From NCBI RefSeq assembly GCF_000527175.1, contig NZ_AZUR01000001.1, forward strand, positions 124,001 through 188,000: DNA of 64,000 nt, written 5' to 3'. The translations under genes were made by a program, and so were the position numbers. Below, piece by piece: positions 27,778 through 36,021 of the stretch. This DNA is from Pseudogulbenkiania sp. MAI-1 (GTDB taxonomy: Bacteria > Pseudomonadota > Gammaproteobacteria > Burkholderiales > Chromobacteriaceae). Below the pieces are notes generated by a model. It did no database searches, was not told the DNA's origin, and saw nothing but the letters and a program-made list of their open reading frames with translations. How positions within the stretch are numbered: position 1 is the first letter of the stretch; every line of letters starts with the position of its first letter.

Positions 27778-29022
27778 TTACTTGACCTTGCCGGCCTTGG
27801 CCAGGCGCTCGGCGGCGGCCTGCGGGGTCATGTTCGAGTTCATGAACTGGGCGATGACGTCCACCATGGCGCCCTCGGTGGCCGACGGCATGGCCATCTT
27901 GTGGGCGAAGCTCGGCACCAGCGCGCCGCTCTTGGAGGCGGTGGTCAGGTCGGCCTTGGACTTCTTGGCGCACTCGTCGAACTTGTCCATCGGCGTGTCG
28001 AGGCGCGCCGGGATCGAACCCTTGTTGAGGTTGAAGGTTTCCTGGAACGCCGGGCTCATCACCGTGGCGGCGAGGTCGGCCTGCGCCTTCACCGCGGCCG
28101 GGTTCTTCTGCTGGAACATTGCCAGGCTGTCGATGTTGAAGGTGAACATGCCGGCAGTGCCCGGGGCGTCGACGCACAGGTAGTCCTTGTTAGGCTGCTT
28201 GCCGGCGGCGCTGAACTCGCCCTTGGCCCAGTCGCCCATGAACTGCATGCCGGCCTTGTTGGTGATGAGCATGCCGGTGGCGATGTTCCAGTCGCGGCCG
28301 GCCGCGCCCTTGTCGATGTAGCCCTTGATGCGCTGCATCGTCTCGAACACCTTGACCGTGGTCGGGCCGGCCAGGGTGGCCTGGTCGAGCTGCACGAAGG
28401 CCTTCTTGTAGTAGGCCGGACCGCCGACGCCGAGCGCCACCGATTCGAACAGCGTGGCGTCCTGCCACGGCTGGCCGCCGTGGGCGATCGGCTGGATGCC
28501 GGCCTTCTGCAGCTTGTCGGCGGCGGCAAAGAATTCCGGCCAGGTCTTGGGCACGCTGGCGCCGGCCTTCTTGAAGGCCTCGGGGTTGACCCACAGCCAG
28601 TTGACGCGGTGCACGTTGACCGGGGCGGCCACGTACTGGCCCTTGACCTTCATCACCTGGCTCACCACCGGCGGCAGCAGCTTGTCCCAGGTGCCGGCCT
28701 TGGCCACCGGGTCGATGTTGGCGAGCACGCCCTCGGCGCCCCACTCCTGGATCGCCGGGCCCTTGATCTGGGCGGCGGTGGGCGGGTTGCCGGACATCAC
28801 GCGCGTCTTCAGCGCGGTCATGGCGTTGTCGCCGCCGCCGCCGGCCACGGCGAAATCGCGCCAGGTGTGGCCCTTGGCGGTCATCTGCTTCTTCAGTTCG
28901 ACGGCCGACTTGGCTTCGCCGCCGGAGGTCCACCAGTGCAACACCTCGACATCGCCGGCGTAGGCGGTGGCGGACAGCAGGCTGGCGGCCAGCAGGGCCG
29001 CGCTCAGACGCTTCAGTTCCAT
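27778..29022 (-). CDS. gtsA: Glucose-type ABC transporter substrate-binding protein (GtsA)
   Basis: 414 residues with a signal peptide cut near residue 22 (SATAYA/GDVEV). The start VEVLHWWTSGGEAKSAVELK, the segment GQPWQDATLFESVALGV, AAGRDWNIATGML and FNLNKGSIPARLD all match the GtsA (GltB) glucose-binding protein of Pseudomonas. It is a periplasmic protein delivering sugar to GtsBC. The ATG at 29022 has GAGGAG 7 bases upstream. It is the first gene of gtsABCD-reductase and lies just downstream of the sensor kinase gene. Substrate assignment (glucose/mannose) is by similarity. Confidence 0.9.
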   Translation of the reverse strand: MELKRLSAALLAASLLSATAYAGDVEVLHWWTSGGEAKSAVELKKQMTAKGHTWRDFAVAGGGGDNAMTALKTRVMSGNPPTAAQIKGPAIQEWGAEGVLANIDPVAKAGTWDKLLPPVVSQVMKVKGQYVAAPVNVHRVNWLWVNPEAFKKAGASVPKTWPEFFAAADKLQKAGIQPIAHGGQPWQDATLFESVALGVGGPAYYKKAFVQLDQATLAGPTTVKVFETMQRIKGYIDKGAAGRDWNIATGMLITNKAGMQFMGDWAKGEFSAAGKQPNKDYLCVDAPGTAGMFTFNIDSLAMFQQKNPAAVKAQADLAATVMSPAFQETFNLNKGSIPARLDTPMDKFDECAKKSKADLTTASKSGALVPSFAHKMAMPSATEGAMVDVIAQFMNSNMTPQAAAERLAKAGKVK

Positions 29023-29100
29023 TTCTATCTCCTCTGTTGTTGTGAACCCCCGGGCGCGGTGTGTGGGTGGCCGGGGAGTGACCCGTGTCGGGTTGGGGAA

Positions 29101-29160
29101 ACTATAGCGGCTGATTGTAAGTTTTGTGTAAGTTTTGCGTGAGTTTGGCGTAAGAATTGT
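29101..29160 (-). promoter_or_regulatory. gtsA promoter with four 11-bp direct repeats
   Basis: On the plus strand GTAAGTTTTGT, GTAAGTTTTGC, GTGAGTTTGGC and GTAAGAATTGT stand head to tail without gaps at 29117-29160. On the minus strand the -10 box TATAGT lies at 29106-29101, and the matching -35 position falls inside the first repeats and is poor. This is the layout of a promoter that needs an OmpR-type activator bound to 11-bp direct repeats. Confidence 0.7.
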
Positions 29161-29248
29161 CGAGGGTTTGGTTGCGCCGCAACACGGCACGGCGAAGAAG
29201 CCCGTGGATGAAGCCTGACACGGCTGATGCATTGCAGCAAAGGCGGGC

Positions 29249-29275
29249 GCCGTAGTGTACCAACTACACTACGGC
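29249..29275. repeat. Perfect 11-bp inverted repeat between gtrS-like gene and gtsA promoter
   Basis: GCCGTAGTGTA and TACACTACGGC are separated by 5 bases. It lies 33 bases past the sensor kinase stop. There is no T-run on either side, so it is not a standard terminator. It may be an operator, or a stabilising 3' hairpin. Confidence 0.6.
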
Positions 29276-29307
29276 TGGCAGGCGGGGTCGGCCAGCGGGG
29301 CGAGGGT

Positions 29308-30726
29308 TCAGGACAACAGCGTAAAGCGCAGTGCCACCGTCAGGCCGTGCGGCGCGTGGTCGGACAGCGTCACCGTGGTGCGGTGGCGGCGGGCGATTTC
29401 CTGCACGATGGCGAGCCCCAGCCCGCAGCCCTTGCCCTTGTTTTCGGCGCTGCCGCGATAGAAGCGCTCGAACACGCGCTCGCGCTCGGCGGGCGGAATG
29501 CCCGGGCCGTTGTCGCTGACGCGCAGCCAGGCTTCGCCCGGCCCCGCCTGCAGCGTGACGGTGACTTCGCCGCCGGCCGGGGTGTACTGGATGGCGTTGT
29601 CGAGCAGGTTGGCCAGCAGTTCGCGCAGCAGGCCGGCGTGGCCGGCGATGGTCAGCGGCGCCTCGCCGCCTTCCAGCCCGAGGTCGATGTCGCGCGCCAG
29701 CGCCCGCGGCACGGCCTCGGTGGTGACCTCGCGCGCCAGCTGCGCCAGATCGAGCGGCGCCAGCGTCAGGCCGGCCTCCGGTTCGGCGCGTGCCAGCGCG
29801 AGCAACTGGTTCACCAGGCGGATCGAGCGCTCGACGCTGGTTTCGACTTGCTCCAACTGGCGGCAGGCGCGCGCCACGTCCGGCTGCGCTGCGCGCAGTT
29901 CGCGGTGCACCAGCTCGCTTTGCGACTTGAGCCCTGCCAGCGGGGTGCGCAGCTGGTGCGCGGCGTCGGCGATGAAGCGGCGCTGCTGCGCCACCTGGGC
30001 GTGCACCTCGGCGAGCAGGGTGTTGATGGCGGTGGCGAGCGCCCGCACCTCGGACGGCGCGTTCTCCGCCTCGATCGGCGCCAGGTCGCGCGCCGAGCGG
30101 TTTTCCACGCTGCGGCGCAGATTCCTCAGCGGCGACAGGCCGCGGCTGATGCCGCCCCATACCAGGACGCTGGTCAACAGCATCAGGCCCAACAGCGGCA
30201 AGCCCATGTCGAACAGGATCTTGCGCGCCAGCTCGGCGCTGAGCGCGCGGCTCTTGGCCACTTGCACCAGCATCAGCTGTGGCCGTTCCGGCGTACCGGC
30301 GTTCAGGTACAGCGCCGCCACGCGCACCTCCAGCTTCTTCCCCTGCTTCGTCATGGCGGCGTTGTAGAAATAGCTGGCGCCGGTGCGCGGGACCAGCGTG
30401 GCGGGCGGACGGGGCATCGCCGGCTCGCCCAGCAGGAAGGCCTCCGGTGGCGAGCTGACCATGTAGTAGACGCGGTCGTGGGGGTCTTCTTCGAGGATTT
30501 CGCGCGCGGCCTGCGGAAAGTCGACGTAGAAGCCGTTGCCGAAGGGTTTGACCTGGCGCGCCAGCGCCCGCGACGACTTGGCCAGGCTGCGGTCGATCAC
30601 CTCGTTGCTGTAGCCCAGCGCCATGGCGTGCGCGAGGTAGGCGGCGGCGAGCCACAGCACCAGCTGCGGCAGCAGCAGCCACAGCAGCAACTGGCGGCGC
30701 AGCGACAACTGGCGGGGGCGGGACAT
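29308..30726 (-). CDS. Two-component sensor histidine kinase (GtrS/TctE-like)
   Basis: 472 residues: membrane helix at about 12-35, a periplasmic 2CSK_N-type sensor domain (about 36-170), second helix at about 172-195, a HAMP-like linker, HisKA with the phospho-acceptor His257 in FIADAAHQLRTPL, and HATPase_c with N, D and G boxes (LLDNAIQYTP, VSDNGPGIP, GCGLGLAIVQEI). It is 26 bases downstream of the response regulator gene and followed by gtsA, as gtrS is in Pseudomonas aeruginosa. There the kinase senses keto-sugar acids of glucose breakdown; the same role is inferred here. Confidence 0.88.
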   Translation of the reverse strand: MSRPRQLSLRRQLLLWLLLPQLVLWLAAAYLAHAMALGYSNEVIDRSLAKSSRALARQVKPFGNGFYVDFPQAAREILEEDPHDRVYYMVSSPPEAFLLGEPAMPRPPATLVPRTGASYFYNAAMTKQGKKLEVRVAALYLNAGTPERPQLMLVQVAKSRALSAELARKILFDMGLPLLGLMLLTSVLVWGGISRGLSPLRNLRRSVENRSARDLAPIEAENAPSEVRALATAINTLLAEVHAQVAQQRRFIADAAHQLRTPLAGLKSQSELVHRELRAAQPDVARACRQLEQVETSVERSIRLVNQLLALARAEPEAGLTLAPLDLAQLAREVTTEAVPRALARDIDLGLEGGEAPLTIAGHAGLLRELLANLLDNAIQYTPAGGEVTVTLQAGPGEAWLRVSDNGPGIPPAERERVFERFYRGSAENKGKGCGLGLAIVQEIARRHRTTVTLSDHAPHGLTVALRFTLLS

Positions 30727-30752
30727 CGGCTTTCCTCGTGGAGTGGGCGGTC

Positions 30753-31439
30753 TCAGGACGGGGTGTCGCCGCTGCCGGCGAGCAGGTAGCCCAGGCCGCG
30801 CACCGCGCGCACACCGACGCCGCTGCCGTCGAGCTTCTTGCGCAGGCGGTGCACGTACACCTCGACCGCGTTGGCACCGACTTCCTCGCCGGCACCGGAC
30901 AGCTCGGCGGCGATCTGTTCCTTGGTGACGACGCGTTCGGCGTGGCGCATCAGGATGTCGAGCAGTTGCAGCTCGCGTCCCGACAGGTCCAGCGCCACGT
31001 GGTCGGCCCAGGCGCGCTGGCCGGTGCGGTCCAGCCGCAGCCGGCCGAAGCGCAACTCGTCGCGTTGGACGTCGGCCGCGCGCTGGCGGCGCAGCAGGGC
31101 GCGCAGGCGCGCTTCCAGTTCGGGGAAGTCGAACGGCTTGACGAGGTAGTCGTCGGCCCCGGCGTCGAGCCCGGCGACGCGGTCTTCCATGCTGTCGAGC
31201 GCGGTCAACAGCAGGATCGGCAGCGCCGGCTTGTGCACGCGCACGTTGCGCAGCACGGTGAGGCCGTCCTGCCCCGGCAGGCCGATGTCGAGCACCACGG
31301 CGTCGAACTCCTCGGCCAGCAGGCGCTGCTGCGCGGTGATGCCGTCGGCGGCGTGGGCGGTGTCGAAGCCGAGCTGGGCAAGGCGGGTCAGCAGGGCGTC
31401 CGTCAGGACGGCGTCGTCTTCAGCCAGAAACAGTTTCAT
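30753..31439 (-). CDS. OmpR/PhoB-family response regulator (GltR/TctD-like)
   Basis: 228 residues: receiver domain (1-115) with acidic pocket EDD at 7-9, phospho-acceptor Asp51 (VVLDIGLPG) and Lys in DDYLVKPFD. A winged-helix DNA-binding domain follows (about 130-222, ending VRAVRGLGYLL). It is first in a two-gene operon with the kinase, directly upstream of the sugar transporter. It is the natural candidate to bind the 11-bp direct repeats at the gtsA promoter. Confidence 0.9.
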   Translation of the reverse strand: MKLFLAEDDAVLTDALLTRLAQLGFDTAHAADGITAQQRLLAEEFDAVVLDIGLPGQDGLTVLRNVRVHKPALPILLLTALDSMEDRVAGLDAGADDYLVKPFDFPELEARLRALLRRQRAADVQRDELRFGRLRLDRTGQRAWADHVALDLSGRELQLLDILMRHAERVVTKEQIAAELSGAGEEVGANAVEVYVHRLRKKLDGSGVGVRAVRGLGYLLAGSGDTPS

Positions 31440-31540
31440 GCGTGCTAGTACCCCGGTCGCTCTGAGAGATCACGCTGCGATGTTAGAAGCTGCGGCGGCG
31501 CTTGGCGAGAGGGAGTGTGGCCGCCGACGGTACGGCGCGT

Positions 31541-31576
31541 AAAAAAAGGGCCTGTCCGGGAGAGTCGGCAGGCCCT
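31541..31576 (-). terminator. Rho-independent terminator after eda
   Basis: On the minus strand AGGGCCTG pairs with CAGGCCCT and is followed by a run of T. It separates edd-eda from the two-component genes. Confidence 0.85.
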
Positions 31577-31607
31577 GCAAGGAAGCAACAAGCAACAAAA
31601 ACGGGGG

Positions 31608-32234
31608 TCAGCGTACCGCCAGCGCGCTGGCTTCGCGGGCCAGCTGGGTGATGCGGTCCCAGTCCTGGGCGGCAAGGGCGTCGGCCGGGGTCAGCCACGA
31701 GCCGCCCACCGCCAGCACGTTGGGCAGCGCCAAGTAGGCCGGCGCGTTAGCGGCGTCGATGCCGCCGGTCGGGCAGAAGCGCAGCTCCGGCAGCGGGCCA
31801 GCCAGCGCCTTGAGCAGCTTGATGCCGCCGACCGCCTCGGCCGGGAACAGCTTGAGAATGTTGAAGCCTTCGTCCTGGGCGTGCATCGCCTCGGACGGGG
31901 TGGCCACGCCGGGGATGAACGGCACGCCGGAGGCGCGCGCGGCGGCGGCCAGCTCCGGGGTGAAGCCGGGGCTGAGTCCGAACTGGGCGCCGGCGTCGAG
32001 CGCGGCTTCCAGATGGGCGCGGGTGCGCACGGTGCCGACGCCGACCAGCGCATCGGGCACCTCGTCGCGGATGCGGCGCATCGCGGCCAGCGCGGCCTTG
32101 GTGCGCAGCGTGATTTCCAGGGTGCGGATCCCGCCGGCGACCAGGGCGCTGGCGAGGTCGACGGCCACGGCGGCGTCGTTGACCACGATCACCGGCATCA
32201 CCGGGCTTTGGCGTAACAGAGTCAGGGCATCCAT
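31608..32234 (-). CDS. eda: KDPG aldolase
   Basis: Splits 2-keto-3-deoxy-6-phosphogluconate into pyruvate and glyceraldehyde-3-phosphate, the last Entner-Doudoroff step. 208 residues, normal length. The Glu/Arg pair is in IRTLEITLRT and the Schiff-base Lys in FNILKLFPAE; FCPTGGID is the phosphate site. It follows edd by only 5 bases. Confidence 0.95.
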   Translation of the reverse strand: MDALTLLRQSPVMPVIVVNDAAVAVDLASALVAGGIRTLEITLRTKAALAAMRRIRDEVPDALVGVGTVRTRAHLEAALDAGAQFGLSPGFTPELAAAARASGVPFIPGVATPSEAMHAQDEGFNILKLFPAEAVGGIKLLKALAGPLPELRFCPTGGIDAANAPAYLALPNVLAVGGSWLTPADALAAQDWDRITQLAREASALAVR

Positions 32235-32239
32235 TGTGT

Positions 32240-34075
32240 TCAGTCTCTCCACAGGGGGTGGCGGAAGGTCATCGCGCCGTGTTCGGCGATGTCGGCCAGG
32301 GAGCGCATGCCGGCGAACAGTTCGCGGCCGACGCCGAAATCGTTGGCTTCCAGGTTGGCCGACACCGCTTCGCGCTCGGCCCACTCGGCCTCTGGCACCA
32401 GGGCGGCGAGTTCGCCGCTGTTGGCGTCGACCCGCACCAGGTCGCCGTCGCGCAGCTTGGCGATCGGCCCGCCGGAGACGGCCTCGGGCGAGACATGGAT
32501 CGCCGCCGGCACCTTGCCGGAGGCGCCGGACATGCGGCCGTCGGTGACCAGGGCCACCTTGAAGCCGCGCTCCTGCAGCACCGCCAGCGTCGGCGTCAGC
32601 TTGTGCAGTTCCGGCATGCCGTTGGCGCGCGGGCCTTGGAAGCGGATCACCGCGACAAAGTCGCGCTCCAGTTCGCCGCGCTTGAAGGCGGCCAAGAGTT
32701 CGTCCTGGTCGTGGAAGATCACCGCCGGCGCTTCCACCACGCGGTGCTCCGGCTTGACCGCCGAGACCTTGATCACCGAGCGGCCGATATTGCCCTTGAG
32801 CACGCGCAGGCCGCCGTCGGCCGAGAACGGCTCCGCCGCCGGGCGCAGCACGCCACCGTCGTGGCTGGCAGCAGGGGCATCGCGCCATTTCAGTTCGCCG
32901 TCGTCGAGCCAGGGTTCCTGGGTGTAGGCACGCAGTCCCTGACCCATAATGGTGGTGACGTCCTCGTGCAGCAGGCCGGCGTCGAGCAGCTCGCGGATCA
33001 GGAAACCCATGCCGCCGGCGGCGTGGAAGTGGTTCACGTCGGCCTTGCCGTTGGGGTAGACGCGCGCCAAGAGCGGAATCACCGCCGACAGCTCGTCGAA
33101 GTCGTCCCAGTTGATGTCGATGCCGGCGGCGCGGGCGATCGCCACCAGGTGCAGCGTGTGGTTGGTCGAACCGCCGGTGGCCAACAGGCCGATGATGCCG
33201 TTGACGATGGCTTTTTCGTCGATGATGCGGCCCACCGGGGTGTAGCGCTCGCCCTCGGCGGAAATCGCCACGGCGCGGCGTGCGGCGGCGCGCGTCAGCG
33301 CCTCGCGCAGCGGCGTACCCGGGGTGACGAAGGCGGTGCCCGGCAGGTGCAGGCCCATGATCTCCATCAGCATCTGGTTGGAGTTGGCGGTGCCGTAGAA
33401 GGTGCAGGTGCCGGGGCCGTGGTAGCTTTGCGCCTCGGATTCCAGCAGCACGTCGCGGCCGACCTTGCCCTCGGCGTAGAGCTGACGGATGTGCGCCTTC
33501 TCGTCGTTGGACATGCCCGAGGTCATCGGTCCGGCCGGCACGAACACCGCCGGCAGGTGGCCGAAGGTCAGCGCGCCGATCAACAGGCCCGGCACGATCT
33601 TGTCGCACACGCCGAGGTAGAGCGCGGCGTCGAACATCTGGTGCGAGAGCGCCACGGCGGTGCTCATCGCGATCACGTCGCGCGAGAACAGGCTCAATTC
33701 CATGCCGGCCTGGCCCTGCGTCACGCCGTCGCACATCGCCGGCACGCCGCCGGCGAACTGTGCGGTGGCGCCGGCCTTGAGCGCCTCGTCCTTGATCCAG
33801 GCCGGGAACGCTTCCAGCGGCTGGTGCGCCGACAACATGTCGTTGTAGGCCGAGACGATGGCGAGGTTGGGCCGGCTGGCTTCCTTCAGGTGGATCTTGA
33901 CCGTGTCCGGCATGGCGGCGAAGGCGTGCGCCAGGTTGGTACAGGACAATTGGCTGCGCTCGACCCGGCCGCGCTTGGCGGCAGCGTCGAGGTGCTGCAG
34001 GTAGGCCGCGCGGCGCGGCTGGCTGCGGGCAACGATACGGGCGGTGACGTCGGCGATGACGGGATGTAAGGCCAT
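32240..34075 (-). CDS. edd: 6-phosphogluconate dehydratase
   Basis: Iron-sulfur dehydratase turning 6-phosphogluconate into KDPG. 611 residues. The ILVD/EDD signatures are present: SCTNLAHAFAAMP near the start, PAMCDGVTQG, GTCTFYGTANSNQMLMEIMG and VTDGRMSGASGKVPAAIHV. It forms an operon with eda and is divergent from zwf. A HexR-type box overlaps its promoter. Confidence 0.96.
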   Translation of the reverse strand: MALHPVIADVTARIVARSQPRRAAYLQHLDAAAKRGRVERSQLSCTNLAHAFAAMPDTVKIHLKEASRPNLAIVSAYNDMLSAHQPLEAFPAWIKDEALKAGATAQFAGGVPAMCDGVTQGQAGMELSLFSRDVIAMSTAVALSHQMFDAALYLGVCDKIVPGLLIGALTFGHLPAVFVPAGPMTSGMSNDEKAHIRQLYAEGKVGRDVLLESEAQSYHGPGTCTFYGTANSNQMLMEIMGLHLPGTAFVTPGTPLREALTRAAARRAVAISAEGERYTPVGRIIDEKAIVNGIIGLLATGGSTNHTLHLVAIARAAGIDINWDDFDELSAVIPLLARVYPNGKADVNHFHAAGGMGFLIRELLDAGLLHEDVTTIMGQGLRAYTQEPWLDDGELKWRDAPAASHDGGVLRPAAEPFSADGGLRVLKGNIGRSVIKVSAVKPEHRVVEAPAVIFHDQDELLAAFKRGELERDFVAVIRFQGPRANGMPELHKLTPTLAVLQERGFKVALVTDGRMSGASGKVPAAIHVSPEAVSGGPIAKLRDGDLVRVDANSGELAALVPEAEWAEREAVSANLEANDFGVGRELFAGMRSLADIAEHGAMTFRHPLWRD

Positions 34076-34105
34076 GGTGTAATCCCGGTGGGTAATGTGC
34101 GATGA

Positions 34106-34134
34106 ATGGTAGTTTTACTACAGTCAAAATGCAA
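34106..34134 (-). promoter_or_regulatory. edd promoter with HexR-type operator
   Basis: On the minus strand TTGCAT (34134-34129), 17 bases and TACCAT (34111-34106) form a fair promoter. The palindrome GGTAGTTTTACTACA (34108-34122) covers the spacer. It matches the HexR pattern TGTAGT-WWW-ACTACA, so HexR bound here would block polymerase. Confidence 0.75.
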
Positions 34135-34210
34135 TACGTCGCAGCGAGTTTGTTGCTTCGCATGTGGCGCAAATGCTGAAAGTCGTTGCTTATTAAGGGT
34201 TTTTGTGTTT

Positions 34211-34235
34211 TTCGATGTTGCTTTGCAGCATCGAA
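34211..34235. repeat. Inverted repeat in the edd-zwf spacer
   Basis: TTCGATGTTGC and GCAGCATCGAA flank 3 bases; one position does not pair. No T-run follows. It lies between the two HexR boxes and could be a second operator or part of a leader. Confidence 0.4.
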
Positions 34236-34263
34236 ATTGTGGTGGTGTTGCATGTAATTGCCG

Positions 34264-34298
34264 TAGACAGTGGCGCGTCGAATGGTAATATAACTACA
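34264..34298 (+). promoter_or_regulatory. zwf promoter with HexR-type operator
   Basis: TAGACA (34264-34269), 16 bases and TAATAT (34286-34291) form a good promoter. The HexR-like palindrome GGTAATATAACTACA (34284-34298) covers the -10 box. zwf starts 30 bases further on. The hexR gene is in this operon, so HexR would control itself. Confidence 0.78.
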
Positions 34299-34328
34299 TC
34301 ACAACCCTTGTGCGAGAGAACAATCAGG

Positions 34329-35801
34329 ATGGACAACGCTAATCTGCACACCCCCGCTTTCGACATGGTGCTGTTCGGGGGCACCGGCGATCTGGTGATG
34401 CGTAAACTGCTGCCGTCGCTGTATCAGGCCCACGCCGCCGGCCTGCTGAACGAGGAAGGGCGCATCCTGGCGCTGGGCCGCCGCGACATGGCCCGCGAAG
34501 ACTACCTGGCACAGGTGGAGAAGAGCGCGCGCATCCATATCAAGGAATACTTCTCCGATTCCGCCTGGCAGAGTTTTCTCGCGCGCGTCGACTACCTCAG
34601 GGTAGATGCCGCCACGCCGGAGCACTACCCGGCCTTGGCCGAGGCGCTGCGCCAGCACAGCGAGCGCGTCGCCGTCTGTTATCTCGCCACCGCGCCGGAC
34701 CTGTTCGAGGGCATCTGCGACAACCTGGCGGCGGTCGGCCTCAACCACGACAAGGTGCGCGTGGTGCTGGAAAAGCCGCTCGGCCATGACCTCGAATCGT
34801 CCAACGAGATCAACGAAGCGGTGGCACGCCACTTCAAGGAAGAGCAGCTGTACCGTATCGACCATTACCTCGGCAAGGAGTCGGTGCAGAACCTGCTGTC
34901 GATCCGCTTCGCCAACGCCCTGTTCGAACCGCTGTGGCGCCGCGAGTGGATCCACAACGTGCAGATCACCATCGCCGAAGACTTGGGCGTCGGCACCCGT
35001 GGCGACTTCTACGACAACACCGGCGCGCTGCGCGACATGGTGCAGAACCACCTGCTGCAGCTGCTCTGTATCGTGGCGATGGAACCGCCGGCCAACCTCG
35101 GCGCCGACGCGGTGCGCGACGAGAAGCTCAAGGTGCTGAAGGCGCTACGCCCGTTCGGCGAGCAGGACGTCGCCAACAAGACCGTGCGCGCGCAGTACAA
35201 GTCCGGCGCCGTCGGCGGCCAGCCGGTAGTGGGTTACCTGCAGGAGCAGGGCATTCCCCCCAGCAGCCAGACCGAGACCTTCGTCGCCATCAAGGCCGAG
35301 ATCGACAACTGGCGCTGGGCCGGCGTGCCGTTCTACCTGCGCACCGGCAAGCGCATGCAGGAGCGCCTGGCCGAGATCGTCATCAACTTCCGCGACGTGC
35401 CGCACCACCTGTTCCCCAGCCCGATGGGCCTGAACACCGCCAACCGCCTGGTGATCCGCCTGCAGCCGGAAGAAAGCATCCGCCTCTACTTCCTGTCCAA
35501 GGAGCCGGGTGACACCCAGCGCCTGCAGCCGGTGCACCTGAACCTCGACTTCCACGAATCGTTCAAGGCCCGCCGCGCCGACGCTTACGAACGCCTGCTG
35601 CTCGACGTGATCCGCGGCAAGCTGGCGCTGTTCATGCGCCGCGACGAGCTGGTGGAAGCCTGGCGCTGGGTGGAGCCGATCATGGACCACTGGCAGCACA
35701 GCACCACTCCGCCCAAGCAGTACACCGCCGGCACCTGGGGCCCGGCCGCCTCCAGCGCACTGCTGTCGCGGGATGGGGTGTCGTGGCACGAGGAGTGCTG
35801 A
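34329..35801 (+). CDS. zwf: Glucose-6-phosphate 1-dehydrogenase
   Basis: Oxidises glucose-6-phosphate to 6-phosphogluconolactone, making NADPH. 490 residues. The coenzyme loop is FGGTGDLVMRKLLPSLY; the active-site signature is YRIDHYLGKESVQN; EKPLGHDL is also present. The ATG at 34329 follows the ribosome site AGGA closely; longer upstream frames cross the promoter. First gene of zwf-pgl-glk-hexR-pgi. Confidence 0.97.
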   Translation: MDNANLHTPAFDMVLFGGTGDLVMRKLLPSLYQAHAAGLLNEEGRILALGRRDMAREDYLAQVEKSARIHIKEYFSDSAWQSFLARVDYLRVDAATPEHYPALAEALRQHSERVAVCYLATAPDLFEGICDNLAAVGLNHDKVRVVLEKPLGHDLESSNEINEAVARHFKEEQLYRIDHYLGKESVQNLLSIRFANALFEPLWRREWIHNVQITIAEDLGVGTRGDFYDNTGALRDMVQNHLLQLLCIVAMEPPANLGADAVRDEKLKVLKALRPFGEQDVANKTVRAQYKSGAVGGQPVVGYLQEQGIPPSSQTETFVAIKAEIDNWRWAGVPFYLRTGKRMQERLAEIVINFRDVPHHLFPSPMGLNTANRLVIRLQPEESIRLYFLSKEPGDTQRLQPVHLNLDFHESFKARRADAYERLLLDVIRGKLALFMRRDELVEAWRWVEPIMDHWQHSTTPPKQYTAGTWGPAASSALLSRDGVSWHEEC

Positions 35802-35835
35802 GGTTCCCCGCGTAGGGAAGGCCGTCACCTAGCGA

Positions 35836-35932
35836 TGATGGGTTTCGCTGCGCTTCACCCATCCTACGGGTCTACGGTGCAAGGGCATGGGTAGGATGGG
35901 TGGAGGCGCGTTGTGCCGGAACCCATCGGCGA
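35836..35932. repeat. Dispersed intergenic repeat, family C, copy 2 (paired units)
   Basis: Two related units stand in opposite orientation between zwf and pgl. 35836-35867 reads GATGGGTTTCGCTGCGC then ends CACCCATCCTAC. 35891-35932 begins GTAGGATGGGTGGAGGCGCG and ends ACCCATCGGCGA, matching the unit at 398-473. Each unit can fold through GATGGGT / ACCCATC. The gap is inside the operon, so the element would be transcribed. Confidence 0.7.
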
Positions 35933-36021
35933 CGGGTTATCCCCGGCGCGATCACGATGCCGGTCTGGGCACGGGCCGGTCGGCAACACGACAAAGAGAT
36001 AGAAGAGACAGAGACGACACC

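Noticed and set aside
29249..29275. Calling the inverted repeat a terminator of the sensor kinase gene
   Set aside because: No T-run follows on the minus strand, so it is listed as a repeat.
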